Shown here: positions 45,978-55,891 of the stretch, piece by piece
Layout of the letters: each line of letters begins with the position of its first letter
How positions within the stretch are numbered: position 1 is the stretch's first letter
Assembly: GCA_900323505.1 (NCBI GenBank)
Contig: OOIN01000029.1
Coordinates: 434,001 to 498,000 of the forward strand
Direction of reading: 5' to 3'
DNA from: Ustilago trichophora
Lineage: Eukaryota; Basidiomycota; Ustilaginomycetes; Ustilaginales; Ustilaginaceae
Length of the DNA stretch: 64,000 nt
Program-made: the position numbers and the translations under genes
The notes under the pieces: model-generated
Seen by the model: only the letters and a program-made list of their open reading frames with translations
Database searches by the model: none
Told to the model about the DNA's origin: nothing

Positions 45978-48650
45978 ATGAACGGTGTCAAGCACGACAT
46001 GACGGCGGCAGCCCCCACTCCTCCGCCCAAGCAATCCTCTTCCTCGATGAAAAGCGACAGCGCGGGAGCAACTGCTTCGAGCATCTCTGAGAAAGCACTG
46101 CCTCCTATTCAAGGCGCTCTTCATTCGGCCAAACAAAATGCCAAAGATCTCATCGACACCTCCTCTTTCAACACGTCGGCATCTACGGAATACCCTATCC
46201 CCCAATCTCACCCCGACTCCCAAATCGCAGACTATGTGCTCGTTTTCCAGCACATTGCCAAGAAATACCTTCGAGCATCGGCCAAGGTTCCTGCCTCGGA
46301 ACGAACCAAGGTCGCTGCAGAGTACGAGGCGCTGATCCAGCGGATCAAGTCTACCGGTCTTCGTGTGACTAGTAGAGACGGCGCAAAAGGATCGGGTCAG
46401 ATTTTGATCTTTGTCAAAGCCGATATGCAGCTGCTCCACCGCTTAGCGAGGCAAGAGGCCCTTTCAGACTATCTGCATGGTGTGCTCTCGGTGCAACCAC
46501 CGCCTCCTCGTTCGTCCAGTCTCCAACAAGGCAACACCACGGCGACATCTTTACAGTCGCAGACTTCGTCATTGCATTTGACCCCAGCATCGAGGTTGAG
46601 GTTGGTAGACTCGCTGCTGACGCTTCCGAACCTAGCCTCGCACGCGGTCAAAGATGCCAGTGGCAAGTCACAGGTGCCATCAGGAGCTGGGCTGCGCGTG
46701 GGTCTGTCAGAGTTCCCCCATCTCATCGACATGAGCGCAATCCACGACCCGCTCTACAACTCGGCTTGGATGAAACGCTTGTCCCACACAAGCCCTGCAA
46801 AGGCCTTCTTCGGCGTCGGTTTGGAAGATCTCGATTCGATCCGCGAACATTTCGGCGAAGATGTGGCGCTCTATTTCGGCTTTCTCAATTTTTATTTCCA
46901 AGCATTGGCTCCAGCTGCATTGTTGGGCGTTTCATTCTGGTTGCTGGGTAGACCCTTTTCGCCGGTCTACTCGTTGGGACTCGTTACGTGGTCGTGCCTA
47001 TTTGTCGAGTTGTGGCGGATGAAGGAGCGCAAGCTGGCTGTGCGGTGGGGTACACTGGGTGTTTCACAAGTCGATCGAAGACGACATGACTTTGCCCCTA
47101 GGACCACTCGCATCGATCCAGCTACCGAGGAGCCGGAGGAGGTGTTTGAGTGGTGGCGAAGAGAACTGCGCGTCATTCTGTCGTTGCCCATTGTGGCATT
47201 CTTTGCCTCGGTACTGGCAGCAACCATGACGCTCATGTTTGTTGTCGAGATCTTTGTCACCCAGCTTTACCACGGTCCGCTCAAAGTCGCTGTTCCCTTC
47301 ATCCCTACCGCGCTCCTCGTCGTCGCAGTACCGCAAATCATGGCCGCCTGGCAAGCTACCGCGGTGGCCATCACCAAATGGGAGAATCACTACAGTGCCA
47401 AATCGTACGACTTTTCGCTCACCCTCAAACGGTTCGCCATGCAAGCCATCACCGCCTATGGAGCGCTCACCTTGTCAGCATACGTCTACATTCCATTTGG
47501 AGAGTGGATCATGCAGACCATGGTCGAGCGCGGGTTTTTCCAAGATTCCATCCAGGAAGCCATCAAACAGGGTCACATCAGTCCCAAAGGGATCGATTTC
47601 CACATCAACCCCGATCGAATGCATACCCAGTTGTTTGCGGTTAGCGTTACGAGTCAGTTTGTCAACGCTTTTACCGAACTGGCGCTGCCGGTGCTCATGC
47701 GAAAGTTTGCCGAGTGGCGAGAGGAGCGAGCCGAGAAGAAGAAGACGAGTGGATCCGATCCCACGCGCAAGGTTTCTGCCGATTCTTCATCTTCTTCCTC
47801 CTCTTCGGGCGATGTTACGCCCCTCACCGGCAGCGCCTCTTCAGAATCCGAGCGACGCTTTGTCTCTCGAGTGCGCAAAGAACTTCAACTACCACCTTAC
47901 GACTTGTTTGGAGACTATGCCGAGATGGCTACACAATTTGGGTACATCACATTGTGGTCTGTTGTCTGGCCTTTATCTCCGGTGATGGGATTTGTCAACA
48001 ATTTTTTCGAACTGCGTTCCGATGCTGCCAAGATCAGTGTCAACAATCGTCGACCCATCCCCCTGCGAGCGGAAACTATAGGACCATGGCTGGAGGCGTT
48101 TGGATTCATCGCCTGGCTGAGCGCTCTCAACAACGCTGCGCTGGTGTACCTGTTTCAGCAGTCGGACGAGGCGCTTTTGGACGGTCATTCGCGCTATGAA
48201 TCGACGATGCGCACTCACATCCATCCTCATGTCCAAGGTGGTGATGTCAAAGTGATGGCAGGGGGAGCCACGCATTCGCAGTCGTGGTTGAGCTTTTCCA
48301 GATTGTTGCCAAACCACATTCCAACGAGCGGACCAGCAGGAGCAATTGTAGCGGCGATTCTGGTGGCATTGCTGGCAGAACATGTGTACGGTGTGATGAG
48401 AAGTGGAGTTCGACATATATTGGAGAGATTGATCTGGAGAGGTTCTCAGGAGGAAATGATTGTTAGAAGAAGAGAATGGGTGTTGAGGGTCGAGACGCTC
48501 AAATCTCGTGTGGAGGGGGAGAAGGGGGATGAAATTACTGTTGGAGCAGATGTGGAAAAGATGCAAGGTGGTGAGGCGGAGGAGGGTTTCTGGAGTAGCC
48601 AAAAGGACGTGGGTTCATCTGCCATCTTGTCGTCGGGCAAGACCGAGTAA
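45978..48650 (+). CDS. IST2: Anoctamin/TMEM16-family membrane protein, Ist2-like
   Basis: Single exon of 890 codons from the ATG at 45978; the frame is open for 30 codons upstream but has no earlier ATG. The first 90 residues are Ser/Pro/Ala-rich. A folded cytosolic domain follows (about 90-280). The anoctamin domain starts with FFGVGLEDLDSIREHFGEDVALYFGFLNFYF and has transmembrane segments at ALAPAALLGVSFWLLG, SLGLVTWSCLFVELW and the next stretch after VILSLPIVAFFASVLAATMTL. WRMKERKLAVRWGTLG between them is the best anoctamin motif. More hydrophobic segments follow up to about residue 810, and a charged C-terminal tail ends the protein. Yeast Ist2 tethers cortical ER to the plasma membrane; other fungal members are lipid scramblases. 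Whether the tail has the Ist2 lipid-binding basic end is not evident. The stop is only 160 bp from the transposon insertion. Confidence 0.88.
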   Translation: MNGVKHDMTAAAPTPPPKQSSSSMKSDSAGATASSISEKALPPIQGALHSAKQNAKDLIDTSSFNTSASTEYPIPQSHPDSQIADYVLVFQHIAKKYLRASAKVPASERTKVAAEYEALIQRIKSTGLRVTSRDGAKGSGQILIFVKADMQLLHRLARQEALSDYLHGVLSVQPPPPRSSSLQQGNTTATSLQSQTSSLHLTPASRLRLVDSLLTLPNLASHAVKDASGKSQVPSGAGLRVGLSEFPHLIDMSAIHDPLYNSAWMKRLSHTSPAKAFFGVGLEDLDSIREHFGEDVALYFGFLNFYFQALAPAALLGVSFWLLGRPFSPVYSLGLVTWSCLFVELWRMKERKLAVRWGTLGVSQVDRRRHDFAPRTTRIDPATEEPEEVFEWWRRELRVILSLPIVAFFASVLAATMTLMFVVEIFVTQLYHGPLKVAVPFIPTALLVVAVPQIMAAWQATAVAITKWENHYSAKSYDFSLTLKRFAMQAITAYGALTLSAYVYIPFGEWIMQTMVERGFFQDSIQEAIKQGHISPKGIDFHINPDRMHTQLFAVSVTSQFVNAFTELALPVLMRKFAEWREERAEKKKTSGSDPTRKVSADSSSSSSSSGDVTPLTGSASSESERRFVSRVRKELQLPPYDLFGDYAEMATQFGYITLWSVVWPLSPVMGFVNNFFELRSDAAKISVNNRRPIPLRAETIGPWLEAFGFIAWLSALNNAALVYLFQQSDEALLDGHSRYESTMRTHIHPHVQGGDVKVMAGGATHSQSWLSFSRLLPNHIPTSGPAGAIVAAILVALLAEHVYGVMRSGVRHILERLIWRGSQEEMIVRRREWVLRVETLKSRVEGEKGDEITVGADVEKMQGGEAEEGFWSSQKDVGSSAILSSGKTE

Positions 48651-48809
48651 AATTTCCCTTTCCTCTGATTAATTAGTTCCTCACTTTTTTGGTGCTTTTG
48701 CACTTGAACATCTCAACGTAGATATCGTAGGATCAATTTGAAGAAAGAACGGATTGTTCCTCTTTCTCATGCTGAATGCTGTTTTGCTTGTGCGTCTGTC
48801 CGCCAGCGA

Positions 48810-48814
48810 TACAG
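48810..48814. repeat. Left target-site duplication (TACAG) of the large transposon
   Basis: TACAG directly precedes the left terminal repeat and recurs at 62747-62751 directly after the right end. One extra G (62746) sits between the right terminal repeat and its TACAG copy, so the true duplication could be four (TACA) or five bases. Confidence 0.6.
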
Positions 48815-48819
48815 TCATA

Positions 48820-51085
48820 ACGTAATTCATGTATTAGTCGCGCGCCCGTATTAGTCGCGCACTGACCAATTTCAAAAATCCCCACCGTGTTTGATGGTAG
48901 TGACTTGCATGATGGTGTCCGCATTGTTTGTGCCTTACATGAGCCCCACCAACTTGCATTCCGTTCCGACCTTTGGCATCAACCTTATCACAATCACTGC
49001 CGACATCTGTAATCAAACCAATACAAACAGCATTTCTCACATTGCAATGACAACACCATCAATTTCAAAGCGCTCCACTGCATCTCGTGCTGCTCGTGCT
49101 GCTGATCGTGATCAACAAGAAGCTCGGCTTCAACAAGCAGCTGCTGAGCTTGGCAATGGAACATTCTCCAGCATCCGTAAAGCAGCGGCTGCAAACAGTG
49201 TGCCTGAGTCAACACTGCGTGGCCGACTTTCCGGTGTTCCGACGATCAGGGAAGGTCATGCTTCCATGCAGGCACTTACGCCTGCAGCGGAGACAGCACT
49301 TCTGGAACACATTCGGCGCTGTGCCTGCAGCGGCTTTCCTTTGACGCCGGCGCAGATCAGGGACTACGCAAACACCGTCTCACGTGGCATTCCCGGCTGC
49401 ACTGATGCTCCCGACGTCGGACGGAATTGGCTCCAAGGGTTCCTGCTTCGGCATCCAAGCATCCGCTCTCATTGGTCACGGTGTCTTGATAATGCCCGGC
49501 TCACTGGAACAGATGCTAATGGAATACAAGCATGGTATCAACAATTAGGCAGGATTGTGAATGAATACAGTGTGCTATCAACGAATATATACAATATGGA
49601 TGAAACCGGATTCCGGTTTGGTCAAGGTGGTTCCGAGCGGGTAATCGTACCTTCCGGCAATCAAGCAGCCCGGTTTAAGGCACAGCCAGGAACCCAAGAA
49701 TCGGCCACGGCAATTGAATGCATCGGAACGGGTGGCCAGATACTTCCGCCGGTGATCATCACCAAAGGCGCAAGCCACATGGTTGGCGAACACCGGAAAA
49801 TGGCAAATGTTCCTGCATCTTGGCACTTTGCAAAGACCGACAGAGGCTGGACCACACAAGAGCTTGCCGTTGATTGGCTGAAAACAGTGTTTGACGCCAA
49901 CACTACGCCCTCGACGCCATCGGAGTGGCGTTTGTTGATCATCGACGGCCACAATTCACACACCAGTACCGAGTTCCTGGTCACTGCATGGAATCGCCGT
50001 ATCATTCCGTTCTGCTTCCCGGCACATTCGACGCACATCATGCAGCCGCTTGATGTCTCGGTGTTTGGTCCTGTCAGCGCCGCATACAAACAAATAATCA
50101 ACAACCTTGCTCCTCAATCAATCTCGGATGTCAACAGATCTCAGTTTGTGACATTCTACGCCCAGGCACGAGCAAAGGCCCTTACGCCAACTGCAGCCCA
50201 AAAAGCATTCGCCGACTGTGGAATTGCGGTTAAACCTAATGCCGAGAAGGTGCTTAACCGACTTGCCGGGCATCAGCAAGCTCAACGGACCGGAACGACA
50301 CAGCAATCGCCGCTGCAGGAACGCCTTCCACCGCAAACAAGTACGGCGGTAAGCTCGGCGCTCGACGCCTTCAGGCACGAACCAAATCCTCGGGATGCAA
50401 AATCAATCAAACAAACTCTCATGCAGGCATATGAACGTCCACATGCAACAATCTCGGTTCTAGAAGCCGAGAATAAGCTTCTTCAGGAACAGGAGGACCG
50501 GCGGCGGCACGCAGCAAAGAAAATGCGGGGTAAGAAGAAAGTTGGTGATCAAATGATATTATCCAAAGATATCATGATCACTCGTCAGCATGCAGAGCAG
50601 GAGCTAGTCCGGAAAAAGCCAGCAATTGCCGCTCAGCAGAAACAGGAACGGAGGAAGAAACAGCGACAGCAGGAGAAGCGGGTGGTACTACCACCTCCTG
50701 CTATGATCAATGATCGCGACGAAGCATGTGCTGATAACAATAATGGTGCCTCAGCATCAACAACACATCCAACCACATCAGCAAGGCAAGATATCATTGA
50801 CATTCTTGATGATGGTGAGCCTCTCAGCCCCGTCGAAGACAACGATATTGATCCTGCCTGCTTCTACAATAGTGTTCCTGTAGCAAGCTCATCACGTGTC
50901 AAGCTCTAACCTTCTCTCAGTATTCATGTACCTTAATCTCTCACGTGGTTCTCATTGAAGTTTGATGTTCTTTCATTCACCGAGGACTGTGCTCACGATC
51001 AATGCCAAGTACTACCATCAGTTTCAATTTCAAGGTTTGAGAACGCGCAACTAATACGGGCGCGCGACTAATACATGAATTACGT
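48820..51085. mobile_element. Pogo-like (Tc1/mariner superfamily) DNA transposon, apparently intact
   Basis: A 2266-bp element flanked by TA at 48818-48819 and 51086-51087, the standard duplication of this superfamily. Terminal inverted repeats are 41 bp with one mismatch: 48820-48860 and 51045-51085, starting ACGTAATTCATG. Each repeat contains two direct copies of GTATTAGTCGCGC (the second with a C/T change on the right side), probable transposase-binding sites. One large transposase ORF fills the interior. Full ends, target duplication and an open transposase suggest a recent insertion. Confidence 0.92.
49047..50909 (+). CDS. Pogo-like DDE transposase
   Basis: A 620-codon single-exon frame from the ATG at 49047; the frame is open further upstream almost to the terminal repeat (to 48891), so a longer start cannot be excluded. 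The N-terminus (about 15-75) has a Psq-type helix-turn-helix look (GNGTFSSIRKAAAANSVPESTLRGRLSG), followed by a CENP-B-type DNA-binding region (about 75-145: TPAAETALLEHIRRCACSGFPLT..NWLQGFLLRHPSI). The DDE_1 catalytic domain carries Asp 185 (YNMDETGF), Asp 300 (LLIIDGHNSH) and Asp 336 (IMQPLDVSVFGP), the complete DDD triad of pogo/Fot1-type enzymes. A Lys/Arg-rich coiled stretch follows near 505-595. It would catalyse cut-and-paste transposition at TA sites. No stop or frameshift is seen, so it may be active. Confidence 0.93.
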   Translation: MTTPSISKRSTASRAARAADRDQQEARLQQAAAELGNGTFSSIRKAAAANSVPESTLRGRLSGVPTIREGHASMQALTPAAETALLEHIRRCACSGFPLTPAQIRDYANTVSRGIPGCTDAPDVGRNWLQGFLLRHPSIRSHWSRCLDNARLTGTDANGIQAWYQQLGRIVNEYSVLSTNIYNMDETGFRFGQGGSERVIVPSGNQAARFKAQPGTQESATAIECIGTGGQILPPVIITKGASHMVGEHRKMANVPASWHFAKTDRGWTTQELAVDWLKTVFDANTTPSTPSEWRLLIIDGHNSHTSTEFLVTAWNRRIIPFCFPAHSTHIMQPLDVSVFGPVSAAYKQIINNLAPQSISDVNRSQFVTFYAQARAKALTPTAAQKAFADCGIAVKPNAEKVLNRLAGHQQAQRTGTTQQSPLQERLPPQTSTAVSSALDAFRHEPNPRDAKSIKQTLMQAYERPHATISVLEAENKLLQEQEDRRRHAAKKMRGKKKVGDQMILSKDIMITRQHAEQELVRKKPAIAAQQKQERRKKQRQQEKRVVLPPPAMINDRDEACADNNNGASASTTHPTTSARQDIIDILDDGEPLSPVEDNDIDPACFYNSVPVASSSRVKL

Positions 51086-51090
51086 TATCG

Positions 51091-51300
51091 TAAGAAAAGG
51101 AAGGAGCCGGCCTCGGAGCCACCTACCGAGCCAGCCAGGTTGGCTCCAACCTAGGAGCCACCCATAGAGCCACCCCCGATCGGATGGCTCTTCAAAGGGT
51201 GGCTCTGGCGAGGAGCCAGCTAGGGTGTCTCCTTCAGGTGGCTCCGCCAGAGCCAGCTAGGGTGTCTCCTTCAGGTGGCTCTGGCGAGGAGCCACCTTGA
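51091..51300. repeat. Left subterminal repeat block of the large transposon
   Basis: Dense direct and inverted copies of GGAGCCACC and GTGGCTC. It includes a 37-base-period duplication with the core GCTAGGGTGTCTCCTTCAGG (copies starting near 51214 and 51251). The arrangement matches subterminal transposase-binding arrays known from CACTA-type elements. Confidence 0.8.
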
Positions 51301-52759
51301 TCTTTCAGCCGGCCAGCTGCCCACACACGCTCAGCATCCCACGTTCAATCAAATATGGTCTAAATTGTTGCATTCGTGTGTCTGCGTGATATTGAGGGCA
51401 TCCAGTCGATGCCAGCGGTGCAAACGGCAAAGTTGGTGATGTTGGAGATGGCGGAGGGTGAGATGTCGGTGTGAGATGTTGGTGAGAGTGAGAGCGCAAA
51501 GGAAGGAAGAGAAGGTCAAGGCACAGGTGTTAGACAACGTTGCGCGGAGACAAGCATTGAGCAAGAGTCGAACCAGCATGTCACTTACTTGTGAAGAGAA
51601 ACCAATCCAAAGGTCTAGTTCCAGTATCGTACCGAGTCGAGCGAATTGCATTGACAGAGGCTGGGAGGCGCGCGTTGAGCAAGTCCACATTCAGTTGGTT
51701 TGTTGTTGGCAAGGGCCGCAGTATAGATGATCATTGTATGTGAACCGTCGTCGTACGCGTGAATGCCAAGACTACGTTAACACCATTGAAGTTGAAGAAG
51801 AGCCTGATCGTCAGTACCGCTCTCAAGCGAGACAACAGCAATGAATGCAACAGATGAAACCCGCGTCAACAACGTCTGTAGAAGCGCTCGAAAGTGGAGA
51901 TATTGAAGCCGATGTTGAGCGAGTCGGACTAGAGCCAAGCCAAGGGTCATCATGCTTATGGGCGCCATGAACTGGGAGCTTGATGCAAAGAGGCCAACTG
52001 CGACAAATGTAACGTAAAAAGACCAAGCCAAAGAAGTCGAAGAGGAGAGGTTGCAGGGGGCAGAGGGGATGTTGTATCAGTCCGAGCAAGGGTCAAAGTG
52101 CCAACCGATGCTCACAGGTCAAGGCCAAGCCTCAGAGTGTGTGTTGTGCGAGCAATGATAGCCAGATCAGAGCTTTTACCAGACATTGGCAGAGCCCGGA
52201 ATGTTGTGTTGCCCATCATCGATGGACTCGACAAGTGAGCATCGAGAGACAGCAACGACAGACTCGACGCCAGGCAAAGCCAAGCCACAACACCAAACGC
52301 CAGCAAAGTTGCTAGCTAGCCCAAGTCAGGAACCAGTGGCCCAAGAGAGGAGTCTCGACATCCAGTCGCAGGTATCGGGGTCCAAACCCAACCTGCACAA
52401 TGCCATACCGGTGTGCTACCAGCACATTAATTGACCAGGTCCTGAACAAATGCATCGAGAGTACGGCTGCCACGGTCGCAGGCATAGGCGTAGGCACAAA
52501 GAAGATAGCGCCGAAGATCAGCTGGTTTGGCATGTTGATGGAAGAGGACGGCGACATTGTGTGATTGAGGGATGTGTTGCGTGTGTCTTGATCGAGAGAC
52601 AAAGGTGGAGGTGCTGGAGATGATGTTGGTCAAGAAGGAGGCGAGGTCAATGTTGGAGGGGAATATATATCCCAAGGGAGAATGCGGAAACGACGAGTGC
52701 GGAAACAACGATCTCGCATCTCTCTCCTCCAGTTGCAAATGCAGAGGCGAGCATATTGG

Positions 52760-52791
52760 CTCCCGACTTGACAAGCTTGTCAAGTCGGGAG
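52760..52791. repeat. Perfect 32-bp palindrome
   Basis: CTCCCGACTTGACAAG is followed directly by its exact reverse complement with no spacer, centred on AAGCTT. Confidence 0.95.
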
Positions 52792-52876
52792 AGCAACTGC
52801 CGCGCTGGAATGGAAAGGAACAGCAGGGATGGTGAAAGCAGCACATGTTGTCAAGAGGCTGATCACGACGGAGTCA

Positions 52877-52965
52877 GAGCTGCTCAAGCCTAGCTCGAGC
52901 TTAACCTAGGCTTCGTCAGGACGATAACAAGCTAGGTCAAGTCTCGAGCTAGGCTCGAGCAGCTC
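52877..52965. repeat. Inverted repeat, 23-bp arms with a 43-bp loop
   Basis: The arms are at 52877-52899 (GAGCTGCTCAAGCCTAGC...) and 52943-52965, pairing with one mismatch. The loop contains further CCTAGG/AGCTAGG segments. It could form a hairpin in RNA or single-stranded DNA. Confidence 0.85.
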
Positions 52966-53348
52966 TCCGTCAGCAAAAGGAGCTCTCAAGGACTCCGCGG
53001 CCGAGGGGAGGAGGAGGGTTGGAAGGTGCCAGTCAAGTCGCCATTGCCACATCGCCTAGCCTATACTCAATCGCACGACCTTGTAAGTCGGCGACGAGCA
53101 AGAAAGCCAGGCAGACAAGACTCCAAGTGACTGTATGGCAGCGGCATGAGATGGAATGGGAAAGGAGCTGTGACAAAACCAAGCAAGAGCGATCCAAGCC
53201 TGCAAGGCCAAGGTGCAGCGCCGTGATTGGATCAACGAGAGGCATTCAATGAGAGGCGTGAACAAAGACAAATGAAGCGCGCTTTCTTGATGGCCAAGCG
53301 CAATTCCGAGGAGAGAATCAGCAATACGAACGCCTCTTGATGCCCGGC

Positions 53349-53371
53349 GTTGTCGTGTCGTTGTCGTCGTC

Positions 53372-53403
<32 letters not shown>

Positions 53404-53407
53404 CGTC
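53349..53407. repeat. GTC/GTT trinucleotide-hexanucleotide microsatellite
   Basis: Alternating GTCGTT and GTCGTC units inside the large transposon. Confidence 0.9.
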
Positions 53408-54125
53408 ATTGCCACGCGGCGCAGCACGGCGAATGTCGATGCAAGTCCAATCGAACCAATGCCAACAAGACCATGCTGCTGTCAGGCCAATCGCAAGCAA
53501 GCCAAGCAAAGCGAGGGCGATCAGGGAGACAGTGACAGGTCGAGATTGATGGCGGTGGCAAAAATGGCTGGTGGGATGGTTGAAGTAATGAAGAAAGAGA
53601 CAAAGGCTGGTTCTGCGCGTCTGCAAATTTTTATCCCATCCGCTTCCTGCGCTTGGGCCTCCTTCCACGCAGATCAGCCCGCCTCAATGCTCGAGGAGAC
53701 ACGGCAAAGTGCCTGAGCTCAACATGATGCTGACTCACCAAGGCTGGGTTACTTGACGTTGTTGTCGAGCCGTTGTTGCGCCATCGCAACGCTTTGGATG
53801 GGTTTGCAGGCAATGTAGATAACGGAGTACGTACCACTTCTGATCGGAACTGTGCAGAGATGTCACCTGAGTGCGCTCCATCAGTCAATTGTCAACGACT
53901 TGAGCACTTGAGATGTCTTGATGTCGTGCCTTGTCATCAGAGGAGCGCAGAGAGCCATCTGCCAAGTGCCACCCATGGTCGTCTCGGTATCAGACCAGTG
54001 TCTACGAGTGTGGTGAGACTCGATCAGGTCTCTGACTCGACAAAGTCTCTGAGACCTGCCAAACGGCCTTCCTTCTTTGTAGCTACCACTGTTGCCGCAA
54101 TCCATTGAGATGAACCCATGTCAAG

Positions 54126-55891
54126 ATGGCAGGCAGGACAAAACGCAAAGGAAAACGAGCCAGCCAGACGATGGGTGGTGCCGGCAAACGTCGACGACCG
54201 GCAACACCAACTCTCGAAGTGGCCAATGAGACTGGGTTGGAGCAAGGTAGCGTCGATCCAATCTCTTACTTTGCAAGCTCGCCGTTGAGCTCAGCATACA
54301 GCGACCAAATTCCAACAAGTCATCCCATTGACCGCTCTCGTTCGCCATTGACCCTCTTGAGCTCTGTGTCCTGCCATGGCAGCCAACGCAGTCAAAGCCA
54401 AAACGTACCGACAACATCTCCTCTGTGCATCAGCACGAAACTCCCAATGATCTTCCCCAAGATGAGCGCGATGCGGCTGTCCGGGCTCAACCTCAGGGTC
54501 AAGACGTAGCGGCGCTTGAAGAAGAGTGCCGCCAACTCCGCCAACAATATCACCAGCTCCAGCAGAACTTCGAAGACCTTCGCGACGATCGCGAAGGGAT
54601 CGTTTGCTCGCTTCACTGGCTTGATGAGACCCTACAACGTCTCCATCCTCCTGCAGTACTTGCCGGCGCGACGACTACAAGGCCTCCACTGCCCTTCCTC
54701 GACACACCCCACAAGGGAGGCGGTGGTCCTAAGCATCATCTGCCCTTGCAGATCCCCTTCAAAGACGAGCTTCGCCATCGAATGGGTCTCTGTTCTTCAG
54801 ATCCATTGCCTCCCTTCGAAGACCCTGCTCCAACCCTCCATGGCACTCCAGTCCTGCGCTTTGACTGGTCAAAGCCGACATCCCACTACAAGGACCTGGT
54901 TAAGGACATCTTGGGTGAGCTGATCAGCCAAAATCCATCAGTGCACGACCACGTCCAAGCAATTGGGGGCAGGGACCAAGGCCAGAGACTTTGTATGCAA
55001 TCCCTCTCTCGCTTGTTCAAGAGTTGGAGAGAGCAGCAAGGTGATGCTGCTGATCCAGCTCGGAGAGAGAGAAGAGACAGTCGCCGTCGAAGGAAGAGCC
55101 GAGCGAAGAAGAAAAGCGACGCTTGGGCTGCTCTCCTTGCTCGCGACACTGAACTCAAGCGTAAGTACCACAACACTGACTTTGCCTTGCTGGCAGCAGC
55201 CAGTGTCGAGGTCACAGACGCCAAGCAGAGCAAAGAATCGGGATTGGAGCCACAACGGAGCCAGACAGAAACAGGTCGTGCGGAACGTCTCGCCAGTGCC
55301 AGTGGTGCTGGCGATGTTGGCAATAGTGGAAATGACCGAGAAGGTGGAACAAGTCGAGGCCGTCGGAACCAGCAGCTCCCACTATGCAAGCTGGTTCCCA
55401 GCTGGCGATTGCTAGAGCTCCATGACGCTCTGCAGAGACTCGACGACAAAAGACAAGCAGAGATAGCAAGTCAGCCTTTGCCTCCTGTGCGGACGCGAAC
55501 AAGACTCGACCCTTTGCGAGTCGAATACCCATCCGTCGGTGCCAGCATCGACCCTCTACCAACCTCTATCCAGAGGTGGATGGTCAGCGAAGAGTTCTCC
55601 CGGCTGTTCCCTGATGTGGTTCGCAATGTATCTCGCAATACCAGAATCGGAGACCACCCTGACTCTCCCATTCGCGATGCAAACCAATGGGGTCAACACC
55701 CCCCATACCGAGTCTACCAAGCCAGTCAACTGCAACGGGACAACGATCGACCCATGTTCTTCCCTTCGAGCAACGACGAGGGTAGCGATGAAAACACCTT
55801 CCAGTCATCCAGTCGCTCTGGTCAAGGAGAAGAGGTCTTCTCCGAGGCTGGACCCAGCAATCATCTTGCACCAGCCCATCGTTGTCGTTGA
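54126..55891 (+). CDS. Unknown accessory protein of the large transposon, frame change near its N-terminus
   Basis: An ATG at 54126 opens a frame with a basic, nuclear-localisation-like start (RTKRKGKRAS, GKRRRPATP) that stays open to about 54509. The main body is in another frame, open from before 54434 to the stop at 55891 (about 485 codons). The shift could be a small intron, for example GTGTCC at 54366 to CATCAG at 54433, or a frameshift; both keep the body in frame. The body has a Gln/Glu-rich coiled coil (ALEEECRQLRQQYHQLQQNF), an Arg/Lys-rich segment (RRERRDSRRRRKSRAKKK) and an Asp/Ser-rich tail. I do not recognise a domain. Second proteins such as TnpA in plant CACTA elements bind subterminal repeats, and this could be an analogue; that is inference from position and basic character only. 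Confidence 0.5.

Larger units (their letters stand above)
48815..51133. repeat. Left terminal inverted repeat of the large transposon, split by the pogo-like insertion
   Basis: Five bases (TCATA, 48815-48819) lie left of the nested element and 46 bases (51088-51133) right of it. Removing the insertion and one copy of the TA duplication gives a continuous 51-bp sequence that is the exact reverse complement of 62695-62745. Confidence 0.88.
51301..54125. other. Interior of the large transposon without a recognised gene
   Basis: No product can be assigned. The minus strand has several open segments with hydrophobic stretches, for example near 52031-51930, 52600-52320 and 53600-53450, and candidate GTGAGC donors (for example at about 52118). 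A multi-exon minus-strand gene is possible but unproven. Two strong palindromes and a GTC/GTT microsatellite lie here. Confidence 0.4.
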
